Of a stretch of 64,000 nucleotides of DNA, positions 1 to 8,717 are shown piece after piece. Source of the DNA: Anaerococcus sp. Marseille-P3915 (GTDB lineage Bacteria > Bacillota > Clostridia > Tissierellales > Peptoniphilaceae); NCBI RefSeq assembly GCF_900258475.1, contig NZ_LT984887.1:1468593-1532592 (forward strand). Direction: 5' to 3'. The notes below the pieces were generated by a model. It saw only the letters and a list, made by a program, of their open reading frames with translations. It ran no database searches and was not told where the DNA came from. The stretch's first letter is position 1, and the number at the start of each line of letters is the position of its first letter. The position numbers and the translations under genes were made by a program.

Positions 1-39
1 TTCTTTCTTATCTTTTATTTCCTTAACATTAAATTCCAT
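1..39 (-). CDS. N-terminal start of an unidentified gene (runs off the window)
   Basis: An ATG at 39 on the minus strand is preceded by a good ribosome binding site (TAGGAGA, 41-50) that overlaps the stop codon of the upstream KDG permease gene. Only about 13 codons are visible, beginning MEFNVKEIKDKKE. The tight spacing says it is co-transcribed with the permease and so may belong to the same sugar-acid pathway, but the protein cannot be identified from this stub. Confidence 0.5.
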   Translation of the reverse strand, partial: MEFNVKEIKDKKE

Positions 40-47
40 CTTGTCTC

Positions 48-977
48 CTACTTATTTTTAAATCTCTTAGCCCAAAAATCTGTAATTATGGGTGTGAGAA
101 TAATTGTAACTACAACAGAAGCTGCGACTTGGGCTGTGGCAAGACCTACAAAGGCTTGCCAGGTCGGGTCAATTTCTGCAATCATGGCAGGAACAGCCAC
201 TGCATTGGCCCCAGTTGTAGCAAGGGCCCAGCCAGCATGGCCTGGTCTTTTGTTAATCTTCATATCAGCAAAGACTGTAAAAGAGCCCACTATAGCAATT
301 ACAATGAAGGCGAGGATTAGCCCTGAAAAGCCGGCTCTATAGACATTTCTAAGGTCAATTGCTGACCCCATGGAAAAACCTAAGAAGGGAATAATCATCT
401 TTTGACTTGTAGAAAAAATCTCCCTAGACCCCTTTATGAAATGTCCAATAAATATCCCCAAAATCACAGGCATGGCAGAATCTAAGATTGACAAAAATGG
501 AATATTAGCAAGACCTCCCATGCCAAGAACTAGCATAGCGAGCATAGGACCTGTTATAAGGGATCCAAAGCCTGCCAAGGCCTGGTCAATCCTATCCCCA
601 TAATTTATATTTAGGCTGATAAAGACGGAGTTATTGTGGTTTAAAACCCCGCAGGCAAGGGCCAAAAGTGATAGACCAAAAACCCCTTCCCTGCCAAAAA
701 GCTTTGAAATACCAAAGACAAGGATAAGTCCCATAGAAATCCTTGCTAGGGAAATAACACCAGCCCTCTTTATAACTTCGCCAATATTTGAAAAATCTAT
801 CTGAGAACCAGCCGCCATAAGGTTAAGGGCCATGAGGACCTTGACAGACCCATTTGAAAATAGGGCCTGGCTAAATTCTCCAAATCCAATCCCATCAGGA
901 AAAGACGTATGAATAAGGGCCGCAAGCAAGAGGGGCACCATCATATTTCCCGCAGGAATTTTTTTAATAAAATCCAT
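48..977 (-). CDS. 2-keto-3-deoxygluconate permease family transporter (KdgT-like)
   Basis: Multi-pass membrane protein of about 309 residues resembling KdgT, which imports 2-keto-3-deoxygluconate with protons. The N-terminal IKKIPAGNMMVPLLLAAL matches the KdgT opening in my memory of E. coli KdgT, and the central IIPFLGFSMGSAIDLRNV and later GANAVAVPAMIAEIDP segments match its conserved blocks. About ten hydrophobic helices fill the length. The start is the ATG at 977, which has AAAGGAG six bases upstream; an ATG 27 bases further out has no such site. The gene is followed with no gap by another reading frame, suggesting an operon for hexuronate or pectin-derived sugar-acid use. A decayed relative lies at 7440-7785. 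The substrate is inferred from family only. Confidence 0.85.
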   Translation of the reverse strand: MDFIKKIPAGNMMVPLLLAALIHTSFPDGIGFGEFSQALFSNGSVKVLMALNLMAAGSQIDFSNIGEVIKRAGVISLARISMGLILVFGISKLFGREGVFGLSLLALACGVLNHNNSVFISLNINYGDRIDQALAGFGSLITGPMLAMLVLGMGGLANIPFLSILDSAMPVILGIFIGHFIKGSREIFSTSQKMIIPFLGFSMGSAIDLRNVYRAGFSGLILAFIVIAIVGSFTVFADMKINKRPGHAGWALATTGANAVAVPAMIAEIDPTWQAFVGLATAQVAASVVVTIILTPIITDFWAKRFKNK

Positions 978-1026
978 AAAATCTCCTTTATAAGACTTTA
1001 CCATTCTTAAAAGCCAAAGTAGAAAT

Positions 1027-1052
1027 CCCCCGATTTTTTTATAAATCAGGGG
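1027..1052 (-). terminator. hairpin between the MalY-like gene and the KDG permease gene
   Basis: A ten-pair stem (CCCCTGATTT with AAATCGGGG, one G-U pair) closes a short A-rich loop just after the MalY-like stop codon on the minus strand. The tract after it is only moderately T-rich, so it may be a weak or leaky terminator. Confidence 0.6.
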
Positions 1053-1059
1053 ATAAATC

Positions 1060-2268
1060 TCATTTGATCACATATTTTTTAAGTCTATCAAAGGCTTCCT
1101 TAACCTTGGCATGAGGCAAGGCTAGATTCATCCTTATAGAATATTTGCCGTGGAAAGGCCTGCCATCTTGCCAAGCTACTCCCACATCCCAGCCAGCTTT
1201 TAAGATATGACCGATATCCACTCCCTTATCCTTGCAATATTTTTCAAAGTCAACAAAGAGCATATAGGTGCCTTCTGGTTTAAAGACTTCTACTCCAGCA
1301 AAATTATCCCTTATAAAGTCACAAGCATAATTCACATTCTCACCTATAGTTTTATTAAGCTCGTCAGTCCATTCATGACCTGTCTTAGAATAGGCGCCAA
1401 TTAGGGCGTGCATGGATAAGACATTCATGGAATTGTAGTGGGAAAGAGAGGCTTCCTTATTTATCCTATTTCTTATATATTCATTGTAGATAATATGGTA
1501 AGATCCTACAAGACCTGCAAGGTTAAAGGTCTTGCTTGGAGCGTAGAGAGCCACGGTATTTTCGTGGGCATAGGTACTTACTGACTGGGTTGGGATTTGC
1601 TTGTGACCAAAAAGAATTATATCTGACCATATTTCATCAGAAATAATCTTTACCTGGTGGCTTTCAAAAATATCGATAGCCTTTTTCAATTCTTCCCTTG
1701 TCCAAACCCTGCCTGTTGGGTTGTGAGGGTTGCAGATGATGGCTGTAGTAATTTTTTGGTCAATTATTTTTCTTTCCATATCCTCATAATCCATGACCCA
1801 TTTTCCATCCTCATCCTTTATTAGGTCTGAATGGATGATGTGGTAGCCATTATTAGCCAGAGAATTTGTAAAGCCAATGTAGGTAGGAGAATGAACCAGA
1901 ACCTTATCTCCTCTGGAGCAAAAGACATTTAGGGCTGATATAAGACCGCCCAAGACCCCATTTTCATAGCCGATGTCTTCTTTTTTGATATCATAAATTC
2001 CCTTTCTCTCCTTGTGCCAAGAGATGATTGCCTTATAATATTCATCTGTCGCCATAAAATAGCCAAAGGCTGGATGATTTACCCTATTTATGATGGCTTC
2101 TTGGATGGAAGGTGCTGTTGGGAAATTCATATCAGCAACCCACATAGGAATGACTTCAAAGCCTTCCTTTGGCCTATCAGGACTCATACCAGGCATAAGA
2201 CCAAGCCCATCGACAGCTATAGCATCCATCCCATGCCTTTCAAGCATCTGGTCAAAGTTAAATTTCAT
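1060..2268 (-). CDS. MalY/PatB-type pyridoxal-phosphate C-S lyase (aminotransferase fold)
   Basis: Fold-type I PLP enzyme of 402 residues in the MalY/PatB group, which cleaves cystathionine or cysteine to pyruvate, ammonia and a thiol or H2S. The PLP lysine is K246 in YAPSKTFNLAG; the cofactor-binding CNPHNPTGRVW lies at 179-189 and DEIWSD at 211-216. The N-terminal FDQMLERHG and IPMWVADMNFP are typical of the group. The start at 2268 has GAGGAGG five bases upstream; a further ATG at 2319 lacks a site. It is a single gene between terminators with its own likely promoter. Whether it acts mainly as a cystathionine beta-lyase, cysteine desulfhydrase or aminotransferase cannot be told from sequence. 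Confidence 0.9.
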   Translation of the reverse strand: MKFNFDQMLERHGMDAIAVDGLGLMPGMSPDRPKEGFEVIPMWVADMNFPTAPSIQEAIINRVNHPAFGYFMATDEYYKAIISWHKERKGIYDIKKEDIGYENGVLGGLISALNVFCSRGDKVLVHSPTYIGFTNSLANNGYHIIHSDLIKDEDGKWVMDYEDMERKIIDQKITTAIICNPHNPTGRVWTREELKKAIDIFESHQVKIISDEIWSDIILFGHKQIPTQSVSTYAHENTVALYAPSKTFNLAGLVGSYHIIYNEYIRNRINKEASLSHYNSMNVLSMHALIGAYSKTGHEWTDELNKTIGENVNYACDFIRDNFAGVEVFKPEGTYMLFVDFEKYCKDKGVDIGHILKAGWDVGVAWQDGRPFHGKYSIRMNLALPHAKVKEAFDRLKKYVIK

Positions 2269-2308
2269 AATCTCCTCCTCGTTTAATTCTTTTATATGTC
2301 TTATTTTC

Positions 2309-2337
2309 ATTATACTCATTTTGCTTTAGGAAAATAA
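2309..2337 (-). promoter_or_regulatory. candidate promoter of the MalY-like gene
   Basis: A perfect -10 hexamer TATAAT (2309-2314, minus strand) lies about 40 bases before the chosen start codon. The -35 at 17 bases spacing (2332-2337) reads TTATTT, a weak match. Confidence 0.4.
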
Positions 2338-2342
2338 GGCAT

Positions 2343-2373
2343 AAAAAATCAACCCCCTGAGGAGTTGATTTTT
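2343..2373 (-). terminator. terminator after the large surface protein gene
   Basis: The stem AAAAATCAAC / GTTGATTTTT closes a small C/G-rich loop directly after the surface protein stop codon and ends in a T-run on the minus strand. The symmetric A/T tails would let it work in both directions. Confidence 0.85.
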
Positions 2374-2378
2374 AAGCT

Positions 2379-5300
2379 TTAATATTCTTTTTTCTTCTTG
2401 CTTGCCTTTAGGCCTGCCATAGAAGCTGCTGCTAGGATTGCATAGATTGATAGGCCTGGTACACCTGTTTTTGGTGCTGATAATGGGTTATTTTTAGCTT
2501 TTTTTCCAGCTACTACATCACCCATAGCTACTCCACCTTTTGCCTTTTCATCCTTCTTGGCTTCTTTTTCTTCTTGGTCTGTATCTTTGCTAGCTTCTTT
2601 GTCGGCTTCTTTTTCTTTGGCTTCTTCTTTTTTAGATTCTTCAGCCTTGTTTTCTTTGTTTTCTTTGTTTTCTTTGTTTTCCTTCTTGTCTTTCTTCTCA
2701 ACTGTAGCTGCATAAGAGTTAGAAGAGAAGAAATACCATGGATAGGTCATTCTTTCTTGGGCTAGGAAAGATTCGTAGAGAGCCTTGGCCTCTAGATAAG
2801 CCTTGTAAGCTAAGTCATAGGCTTCTTTGGCCTTATTGTAATCAGCTGCAACTAGTTTGAAATTATTTTCAGCAGCTTTCTGTGCCTCTCCTAGAGGTTT
2901 AATCTTATCATTAAGGGCCTTGTAAGTTGCAAGCATGGCCTTAAATAAAGGATTTTCCTCTAAAGTATTGTGGTTTTTAGCATCTAGCTTGGCTGCTTCT
3001 TTGTTAGCTTCTTCTGCCTTAGCTAGTTTTTCTTTAAGGTCTGCTAACTTTTTATTTAGTTTTTCCTTAGCTTCTTGAGCTTGCTTTAAGTCTTCTTGAG
3101 AATTTGCTAGGTTTTCTTCAGCTTGGTCAAGGGCTTTAAGGGCTGCCACATAGGCCTTATTCTTATCTGTCAATGCATCAAGGGCTTTTTGAGCATCATC
3201 TTTTGCCTTTTGACTTGCTGCTAGCTTAGCCTTGCTTGCCTTAAGATTTTCTTCTGTGCTTGCTAGGATATTATTCTTTGCTTCTAATTCTGCCTTAGTT
3301 TCTTCGATTTGTTTTTGTAAATCATCTAGCTTTGCCTTATCCTCTTTACTTTGGCTAGTTTTAGCTTCTAAGTCTTTATTCTTTTGACCTAGGCTTTGGT
3401 TAAGGTCAGATAGGGTAGATTTTTGCTTATTAAATTCAGCTTGGGCCTTATCTTTAGCTGCTTGTTTCTTATCTAAATCTGCCTTAGCTTCATCTAGTTC
3501 TTTATTTGCAGCATCTAGTTGAGTTTCAATACCTGCTATATCTTGTTTTAAAGCTTTAATTGCTTGGGCATTTTGATCATTTTTAATTAAATCAGCAATT
3601 TTCTTATTGGTTTTATCTAAGGATGATTTTTTCGAATTTAAGGTATCGATTAAAGTTGAATTTGCCTCGTCTAAATCCAGAATTTGTTTTTTATTAGCTT
3701 CTTGGGTCGCCTTATCTTTATTTATAGATTCATTTCTAGTATTGATGGCATTATTTAGCTTTGTTATAGACTCATCAAGCTTAGCTATTTCAGCTTCTTT
3801 AGCATCTACCTTCTCCTTGATACCTGCTAGTTGAGCTCTAAGATCAGCAAGTTTTTTCTTATCATCCTTGCTTATAGATTTATTACCTTCCATGACATCT
3901 TTTAGGTCTTGGTAGTATTCTAAAAATCTTCTTTTGTATTCTTCTACTGAGTACCTTTTACCTTTCGAAAAAGAATCTCCATTTAACACTAAAGATTCTA
4001 CCCAAGGATATTCGCCACCGCTTCTACGAGCATAACCCATATCAACATTGTCATATTTTTCATATATACCATACCAAGCATCATCAACCATATTTAGATA
4101 GTGACCGATTTGTGGATCCTCAAATTTTAGGTCTTTTTTGTGGGTGCCGATATACTCATTCATTTGGTTTACATTAGTAAGACCCAGGCTTCTTAAATGG
4201 TCGAAAACTTTCTTTTCAGAATCCCACCATGCTTTTATAGCTTCATCTACGCTATAGTCATATTGCCAATTTAGGTTTTCAAATTGGCCATTCATGCTCG
4301 CATGCTCTATATGAAATGCAGAGAAGTTGGCATTAGCTTGAGCGCTAGCCATAGCATAATCTGTTACTCCCAATTCTTTTAATTCTCTACCACCTATACC
4401 TTTAGCTGTCTGTCTTTTATTATTAATGGCATCAAGGTCCATGATTGATTGGAGCATATTATCCAAGTGTCTAGAGTCATCTTTAGAAATGTAGTCTACT
4501 TGGTTTCGTCTTAAATATTCGTCTTTAATAGGTGAATTACTATTCCTGCTGCTAACCCCTTTAAAAACATCGTTCACTTTACCTACACCCATAGCATCAA
4601 AGAAGCCCACAGAGCCCTTATTCCATTGCTCTTGGGCTTTTGCTTTTTCTTCATGGCTTGGTGTTTTTTTAGTTGCCGCGACCGCTTCATCAAGAGCTTT
4701 TTGTACTTTTTCTTGGTCTTCTTTTAATTTTGCAAGCTCTGTTTGGGCTGTCTTTTTCTTTTCTGCTAGTTCATTCTTTTCTTGCTCTGCAGCCTTGTTT
4801 GCATTTTTGTTATTATTAATTTTTTCCTCGAGGGCTTGATTATTTTTCTTTAACTCTTCTATGATAGTTGTGTTGTCAGCTATTTTCTTATTTGTTTCTT
4901 CTATCTCTTTTTCAAGCCTAGTTTTTTCTTTTCGGGCTTCTTCTAGGGCCTTGTTATTGGCAGCACTTTCTGCTAAGCGTTTATTTAATCTGTCATTTAG
5001 ATTTTTTAGGGTAGTTTCTAAATCCTCTTTAGCCTTTTGTTTTTTATTTTGATTAGATTTAGCAACTTCTAGGTCATTTTCCTTATTTGTTAGGTCTTGT
5101 GAAAGACTTTCTAGGTCGATTGCATTTATTTTTTCTTCTGTTTCTGCTATTTCCTTTTTTAAATTTTCTATATTGGCTAAGTTTTCTTGATTGGCTTTAT
5201 TTAAATCATTATAAGACTTTTCTACTTGATTTTTCTTTGCTTGAGCTTTTTGGACTTCTTCCTTATCTTTTCCAAGCTTATCTTCTATCTCTTGTGTAGC

Positions 5301-5888
5301 TTTCTTATCTTCTTCTAATTTAGCCTTGGCTGCATCTAGGTTTTTTGTGGCTTCTGTAATTTGATTTCCTAGTTCAGGATTGGCCTTGTTTAGTTCTTCG
5401 ACTTTTTTCTCTGCTTCTTCGACCTTGGTTTCATTATTTGCTAAATCGTTCTTAGCTTTTGTTTCTTTTTCTTCAGCTTCTTTTATCTCAGCCTCAGTTT
5501 TCCCTATATTTTCTTTGCTTTTATCGACTTGGGCTTGATTTTCCTTTTTTTCCTCAGCTACCTTGTCTGATATTTGTTTTTGAGTATCATCTATTTGTTT
5601 TTGATTATCATCCACTGCCTTTTGGGCTTGGTCTAGTTCTGATTTTGCCTTGTCATAAGGTTCTTTCTTTTCGTTTAGATTTTTCTCTTCCTTGGCAAGG
5701 TCTGCTTCTTTGGCATCTAAATTTGCTTTTGCTTTTTCTTTAGTATCAATTACTTCTTCTTTAGTCTTTCCGTTTGCTTGCTTATCGTTAGCTTGATTGC
5801 TTTCTTCTGCGTAGGCTGTATTTGGTAGTATTGCACCAATTGAAAGGGCCATTAATAAAACAATATTTTTAAAATTTTTATTCTTCAT
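2379..5888 (-). CDS. giant coiled-coil cell-wall protein with central CAP (SEC10/PgrA-like) domain
   Basis: A secreted, wall-attached protein of about 1,170 residues. A signal peptide (MKNKNFKNIVLLMALSIGAI, cleavage near TAYAEE) is followed by roughly 400 residues of Lys/Glu/Gln-rich heptad coiled coil. A globular block of about 250 residues comes next, containing SAQANANFSAFHIEHASM and DPQIGHYLNMVDDAWYG, which look like the CAP-type domain of SEC10/PgrA surface-exclusion proteins. A second coiled coil of about 350 residues, an ENK-repeat charged linker, the sorting-type motif SAPKTG, a hydrophobic helix and a KKKKEY tail finish it. The motif departs from classical LPXTG at the Leu position. 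GGAGG touches the ATG at 5903, so the ATG at 5888 (longer spacing, clean signal peptide) is preferred. A likely role is adhesion or cell-cell contact. Confidence 0.8.
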   Translation of the reverse strand: MKNKNFKNIVLLMALSIGAILPNTAYAEESNQANDKQANGKTKEEVIDTKEKAKANLDAKEADLAKEEKNLNEKKEPYDKAKSELDQAQKAVDDNQKQIDDTQKQISDKVAEEKKENQAQVDKSKENIGKTEAEIKEAEEKETKAKNDLANNETKVEEAEKKVEELNKANPELGNQITEATKNLDAAKAKLEEDKKATQEIEDKLGKDKEEVQKAQAKKNQVEKSYNDLNKANQENLANIENLKKEIAETEEKINAIDLESLSQDLTNKENDLEVAKSNQNKKQKAKEDLETTLKNLNDRLNKRLAESAANNKALEEARKEKTRLEKEIEETNKKIADNTTIIEELKKNNQALEEKINNNKNANKAAEQEKNELAEKKKTAQTELAKLKEDQEKVQKALDEAVAATKKTPSHEEKAKAQEQWNKGSVGFFDAMGVGKVNDVFKGVSSRNSNSPIKDEYLRRNQVDYISKDDSRHLDNMLQSIMDLDAINNKRQTAKGIGGRELKELGVTDYAMASAQANANFSAFHIEHASMNGQFENLNWQYDYSVDEAIKAWWDSEKKVFDHLRSLGLTNVNQMNEYIGTHKKDLKFEDPQIGHYLNMVDDAWYGIYEKYDNVDMGYARRSGGEYPWVESLVLNGDSFSKGKRYSVEEYKRRFLEYYQDLKDVMEGNKSISKDDKKKLADLRAQLAGIKEKVDAKEAEIAKLDESITKLNNAINTRNESINKDKATQEANKKQILDLDEANSTLIDTLNSKKSSLDKTNKKIADLIKNDQNAQAIKALKQDIAGIETQLDAANKELDEAKADLDKKQAAKDKAQAEFNKQKSTLSDLNQSLGQKNKDLEAKTSQSKEDKAKLDDLQKQIEETKAELEAKNNILASTEENLKASKAKLAASQKAKDDAQKALDALTDKNKAYVAALKALDQAEENLANSQEDLKQAQEAKEKLNKKLADLKEKLAKAEEANKEAAKLDAKNHNTLEENPLFKAMLATYKALNDKIKPLGEAQKAAENNFKLVAADYNKAKEAYDLAYKAYLEAKALYESFLAQERMTYPWYFFSSNSYAATVEKKDKKENKENKENKENKAEESKKEEAKEKEADKEASKDTDQEEKEAKKDEKAKGGVAMGDVVAGKKAKNNPLSAPKTGVPGLSIYAILAAASMAGLKASKKKKEY

Positions 5889-5924
5889 AATGTGCGCAGG
5901 CATCCTCCTTGTCTATTTTATATT

Positions 5925-5952
5925 ATTATATCATATATTTATTTATTTTTAA
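5925..5952 (-). promoter_or_regulatory. candidate promoter of the surface protein gene
   Basis: TATAAT (5925-5930) with TTAAAA (5947-5952) 16 bases upstream on the minus strand, in the divergent AT-rich spacer shared with the alcohol dehydrogenase gene. Confidence 0.4.
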
Positions 5953-6048
5953 GCATTTTATCTATATTGTCTATCTTTTTAATATAATGAAATAAAATAA
6001 TTTATTTTTAACAATACTTTTTATATTCTTAAAATATACTTTTAACTA

Positions 6049-6077
6049 TTGCTTATAAATAGCCCTTGGAGTATAAT
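6049..6077 (+). promoter_or_regulatory. promoter of the iron alcohol dehydrogenase gene
   Basis: TTGCTT (6049-6054), a 17-base spacer and a perfect TATAAT (6072-6077) sit about 50 bases before the start codon. This is one of the best sigma-70-type promoters in the window. Confidence 0.7.
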
Positions 6078-6129
6078 GTTTGCAGATAGTTAGTTATTTA
6101 ATTAACAAAATATAGAATCGGAGGAATTT

Positions 6130-7284
6130 ATGACTTATACAACTTTTTCAGTACCTAACAATATTGTACATGGAGAAAACGCTCTTACATATCTTGCTAG
6201 TCTAAAGGGCAAGAAGGCTTGCCTTGTTACTGGCGGCTCTTCTATGAAGAGATTTGGCTTTTTAGACGAGGCCAAAGAACAGCTTGAAAAGGCTGGTATG
6301 GAAGTTTTAATAATCGATGGAGTTGAACCAGATCCATCTGTTAAGACTTGTCTAGCTGGTGGAGCTAAGATGGCTGAATTTGAACCTGAGTGGATTATCG
6401 CTATTGGTGGCGGTTCTGCTATGGATGCTGCTAAGGCTATGTGGGTTTTCTATGAATATCCAGATTGGGATTTCGAAAGACTTGCTGCTTTTGATAACCC
6501 ACCACTTAAGAACAAGGCTAAGATGATTTGTATACCTTCTACATCTGGTACAGCTAGTGAAATTACAGCCTTCTCTGTTATTACTGATACAGAAAAGGAA
6601 ATCAAATACCCACTTGTTCACCCAGATTTCGTACCAGAAGTTGCCCTTCTTGATATGAGAATCCCTGCCACTATGCCTCCTAAGATTACAGCAGCTACAG
6701 GTATGGATGTTATGACCCATGCTGTTGAGGCTTTTGTTTCTACAGCAGCTGATGACTTTACAGATCCTTATGCTATTAGAGCTATAGAGCTTGTCTTTGG
6801 ATATCTAAAGAGAGCCTATGACAATGGAGATGACATGGAAGCTCGTGAAAAAATGCATATTGCTTCTTGTATAGCTGGTATGGCCTTTACCAATGCTTCA
6901 CTTGGTATAGTTCACTCTATGGCCCACAAAATCGGCGGCATCTTCCACCTAACCCACGGCGAAGCCAATGCTATTATGCTTCCTTACATCATCGATTACA
7001 ATAGAAAATCAACAGATAAATATGATAAAATCGAAAAAATCCTTGGAGTTGATGATATAGCTGAAGAAATTAGAAAGTTAAATGCAGCTGTTGGTATAAG
7101 TGCTAATATTAAAGATGGTAAGAACACTGTTATTCCAGAAGATAAATTCGAAGAAGTTTTAGATACAATGAGCGAAAATGCCTTCAAGGATGCTTGTACA
7201 CTTACAAACCCAAGACAAACAAGCCCAGAAGACATCAAAAAAATCTACCACGCCGCTTATTACGGAGAAAAGGTAGACTTCTAA
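6130..7284 (+). CDS. iron-containing alcohol dehydrogenase (butanol/1,3-propanediol type)
   Basis: Group III Fe-dependent alcohol dehydrogenase of 384 residues, the usual family length. It reduces aldehydes to alcohols with NAD(P)H, a typical step for disposing of fermentation electrons. The nucleotide-binding GGGSAMDAAK starts at residue 93, and the metal ligands appear as D193 and H197 in TGMDVMTHAVEAF, a His in VHSMAH (about 262) and H276 in HLTHGEAN. Translation starts at the ATG behind GGAGGAAT. It is monocistronic, with its own strong promoter and a terminator directly after. The exact aldehyde substrate cannot be fixed; butanol dehydrogenase-like enzymes are the closest in feel. Confidence 0.93.
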   Translation: MTYTTFSVPNNIVHGENALTYLASLKGKKACLVTGGSSMKRFGFLDEAKEQLEKAGMEVLIIDGVEPDPSVKTCLAGGAKMAEFEPEWIIAIGGGSAMDAAKAMWVFYEYPDWDFERLAAFDNPPLKNKAKMICIPSTSGTASEITAFSVITDTEKEIKYPLVHPDFVPEVALLDMRIPATMPPKITAATGMDVMTHAVEAFVSTAADDFTDPYAIRAIELVFGYLKRAYDNGDDMEAREKMHIASCIAGMAFTNASLGIVHSMAHKIGGIFHLTHGEANAIMLPYIIDYNRKSTDKYDKIEKILGVDDIAEEIRKLNAAVGISANIKDGKNTVIPEDKFEEVLDTMSENAFKDACTLTNPRQTSPEDIKKIYHAAYYGEKVDF

Positions 7285-7321
7285 TAAAATATAAGTGGCT
7301 GTTGGAAAAGTCCTAATATAG

Positions 7322-7356
7322 AAAAAAGACGAGGAAACTAAAGATCCTCGTCTTTT
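7322..7356 (+). terminator. terminator of the alcohol dehydrogenase gene
   Basis: A 12-13 pair stem (AAAAAGACGAGGA / TCCTCGTCTTTTT) ends in a T-run 40 bases after the stop codon. Confidence 0.9.
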
Positions 7357-7439
7357 TCTGATACAATGTATTTATAAAAAAAAATAGTAATACATCATCA
7401 TTAACTAATCCTACACTGGTTGGCGATACAATTGAATTA

Positions 7440-7785
7440 AAATTAAATTTTAACACAGACGTATATCCAAGATGACATAAAACTAAGGCTTGTAAAAAAT
7501 ATAATTGAAAGGACAGGATAGATAAAACTATACCCTAAATTCCTCCATTAAATATCGCCTTTAAATCTATACCAGATCCTATGGCGAAGCCTAAGCCTCT
7601 TTATGGTAGGCTGGCTAACTACAACAGCTAGGGTTATATAAATTAAGCATTAAGACCTCCCTTGCTAGTCATCTGCCCAAGCTTAAGGAGACTTGGGGCA
7701 AGGGTATTTAATATAGAAGCCAAAATCATAGGCACAACTATGGTTGTTGCCGGCACTTTTTGTAAGTATAATTTTCAATCTTATC
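7440..7785 (-). pseudogene. decayed KdgT-like permease
   Basis: Minus-strand translation yields scattered but recognisable permease pieces. Near 7650-7785 the frame reads LQKVPATTIVVPM and continues as an N-terminal KdgT-type helix before a stop. Near 7480-7600 another frame reads LGFAIGSGIDLKAIFNGG, matching IIPFLGFSMGSAIDLRNV of the intact permease at 48-977. Stops and deletions separate them and most of the gene is gone. The fragments are diverged from the intact copy, so this is a second family member that has decayed rather than a recent duplicate. Confidence 0.65.
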
Positions 7786-7804
7786 CCCCCCTAAAAGCAA
7801 ATCA

Positions 7805-7838
7805 AAAAACGCCAAGGGAATTTCCCCCTAGCGTTTTT
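7805..7838 (-). terminator. terminator of the alpha/beta hydrolase gene
   Basis: The stem AAAAACGCTAGGG / CCCTTGGCGTTTTTT (minus strand) follows the hydrolase stop codon by about 20 bases and ends in a T-run. Confidence 0.85.
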
Positions 7839-7857
7839 GTTGTTAAAGCTTCCTTGC

Positions 7858-8661
7858 TTATATTCTATTATTTATCCAGCTAATTATATCGCCAATTACT
7901 TCGTCTTTGGCGTATTCATTCATGATTTCGTGGTAAAGACCCTTATAGATTTTAATTTGGCAGTCTTTAGAAGAATTGTTTTCAAAAAAGTCAAAAGAAT
8001 CTTTAAAGTTAACTAGGGCATCGTCCCTGCCGTGGAGGATTAAAACTGGGTAAGAAAAGCCTTTTTCATTTTCCTTAAACCAAGCTATTCCGTCTTTTAC
8101 TGCATATAAAAGACCCAGTTGGTATTTTTTAAGGTTTAATGGATCAGCAACATAGGCTTCTACAACTTCTTTTACAGAGCAAACCCCGTCGCCAAGCTCG
8201 TTTGGAAGTTCTGTGTGTGGGTCAAGGCAAGGACCTACCATTTCAGTCATCTTATTATTATCATGAGTAAGACCTCCAGAAGTAATGACTCCAGCAAGGT
8301 TCTTATCTTTATACTTAGCCCCGTATAGGCTTACGGCAAAACCACCCATAGAATGGCCTAACAAAAATACTGGCTTATCAGGATTTTCTTCTATGGCCCT
8401 ATCTACAACAACATTTACATCTTCTAACATATCATTGTAGTCTTTGTAAAAGCCTCTCTCGCCTTCAGATTGGCCGTGACCCCTATGGTCAAACCTATAG
8501 GTCGAAAAACCTGCATTGTGAAATTTCTCAGCCACATAATCGTACCTACCAGAATGTTCTGCCAGACCATGGACAATAACAACTGCAGCCTTGGCATTTT
8601 TTGCTTCTTCCTTGTTGTAAAATAAAGCTGTGCCATCAAAAGATTCAATAAAATTTGTCAT
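7858..8661 (-). CDS. alpha/beta hydrolase, monoacylglycerol lipase / lysophospholipase type
   Basis: A 267-residue serine hydrolase of the Hydrolase_4 group, which releases fatty acids from monoacylglycerols or lysophospholipids. The oxyanion-loop motif VIVHGLAEHSGRY (28-40), FDHRGHGQSEG (58-67) and nucleophile elbow GHSMGG with S104 are all clear. The acid is probably the Asp in HGRDDALVN and the His is in GLYHEIMNE near the C terminus. No signal peptide, so it is cytoplasmic. The ATG at 8661 has GGAGG seven bases upstream and is preferred over the in-frame ATG two codons earlier. It stands alone with its own terminator; the natural ester is unknown. Confidence 0.88.
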   Translation of the reverse strand: MTNFIESFDGTALFYNKEEAKNAKAAVVIVHGLAEHSGRYDYVAEKFHNAGFSTYRFDHRGHGQSEGERGFYKDYNDMLEDVNVVVDRAIEENPDKPVFLLGHSMGGFAVSLYGAKYKDKNLAGVITSGGLTHDNNKMTEMVGPCLDPHTELPNELGDGVCSVKEVVEAYVADPLNLKKYQLGLLYAVKDGIAWFKENEKGFSYPVLILHGRDDALVNFKDSFDFFENNSSKDCQIKIYKGLYHEIMNEYAKDEVIGDIISWINNRI

Positions 8662-8717
8662 GATCATTCCTCCAATTTTTTCTATATAGAATATTTGCTT
8701 TCCTAAACAAAAGCTTC

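Noticed and set aside
2528..2713. A 61-codon Lys/Thr-rich frame in the surface protein tail
   Set aside because: Same-strand alternate frame of the ENK repeats, low complexity, no start site.
4861..5743. Several plus-strand frames inside the surface protein gene, rich in Leu/Phe/Ser
   Set aside because: They are antisense shadows of the Lys/Glu-rich coiled coil, without ribosome binding sites.
7290..7320. GTGGCTGTTGGAAAAGTCC after the alcohol dehydrogenase gene as a second copy of the MITE end
   Set aside because: Only part of the GGGGCTGTTGCA end matches and no partner end was found nearby.
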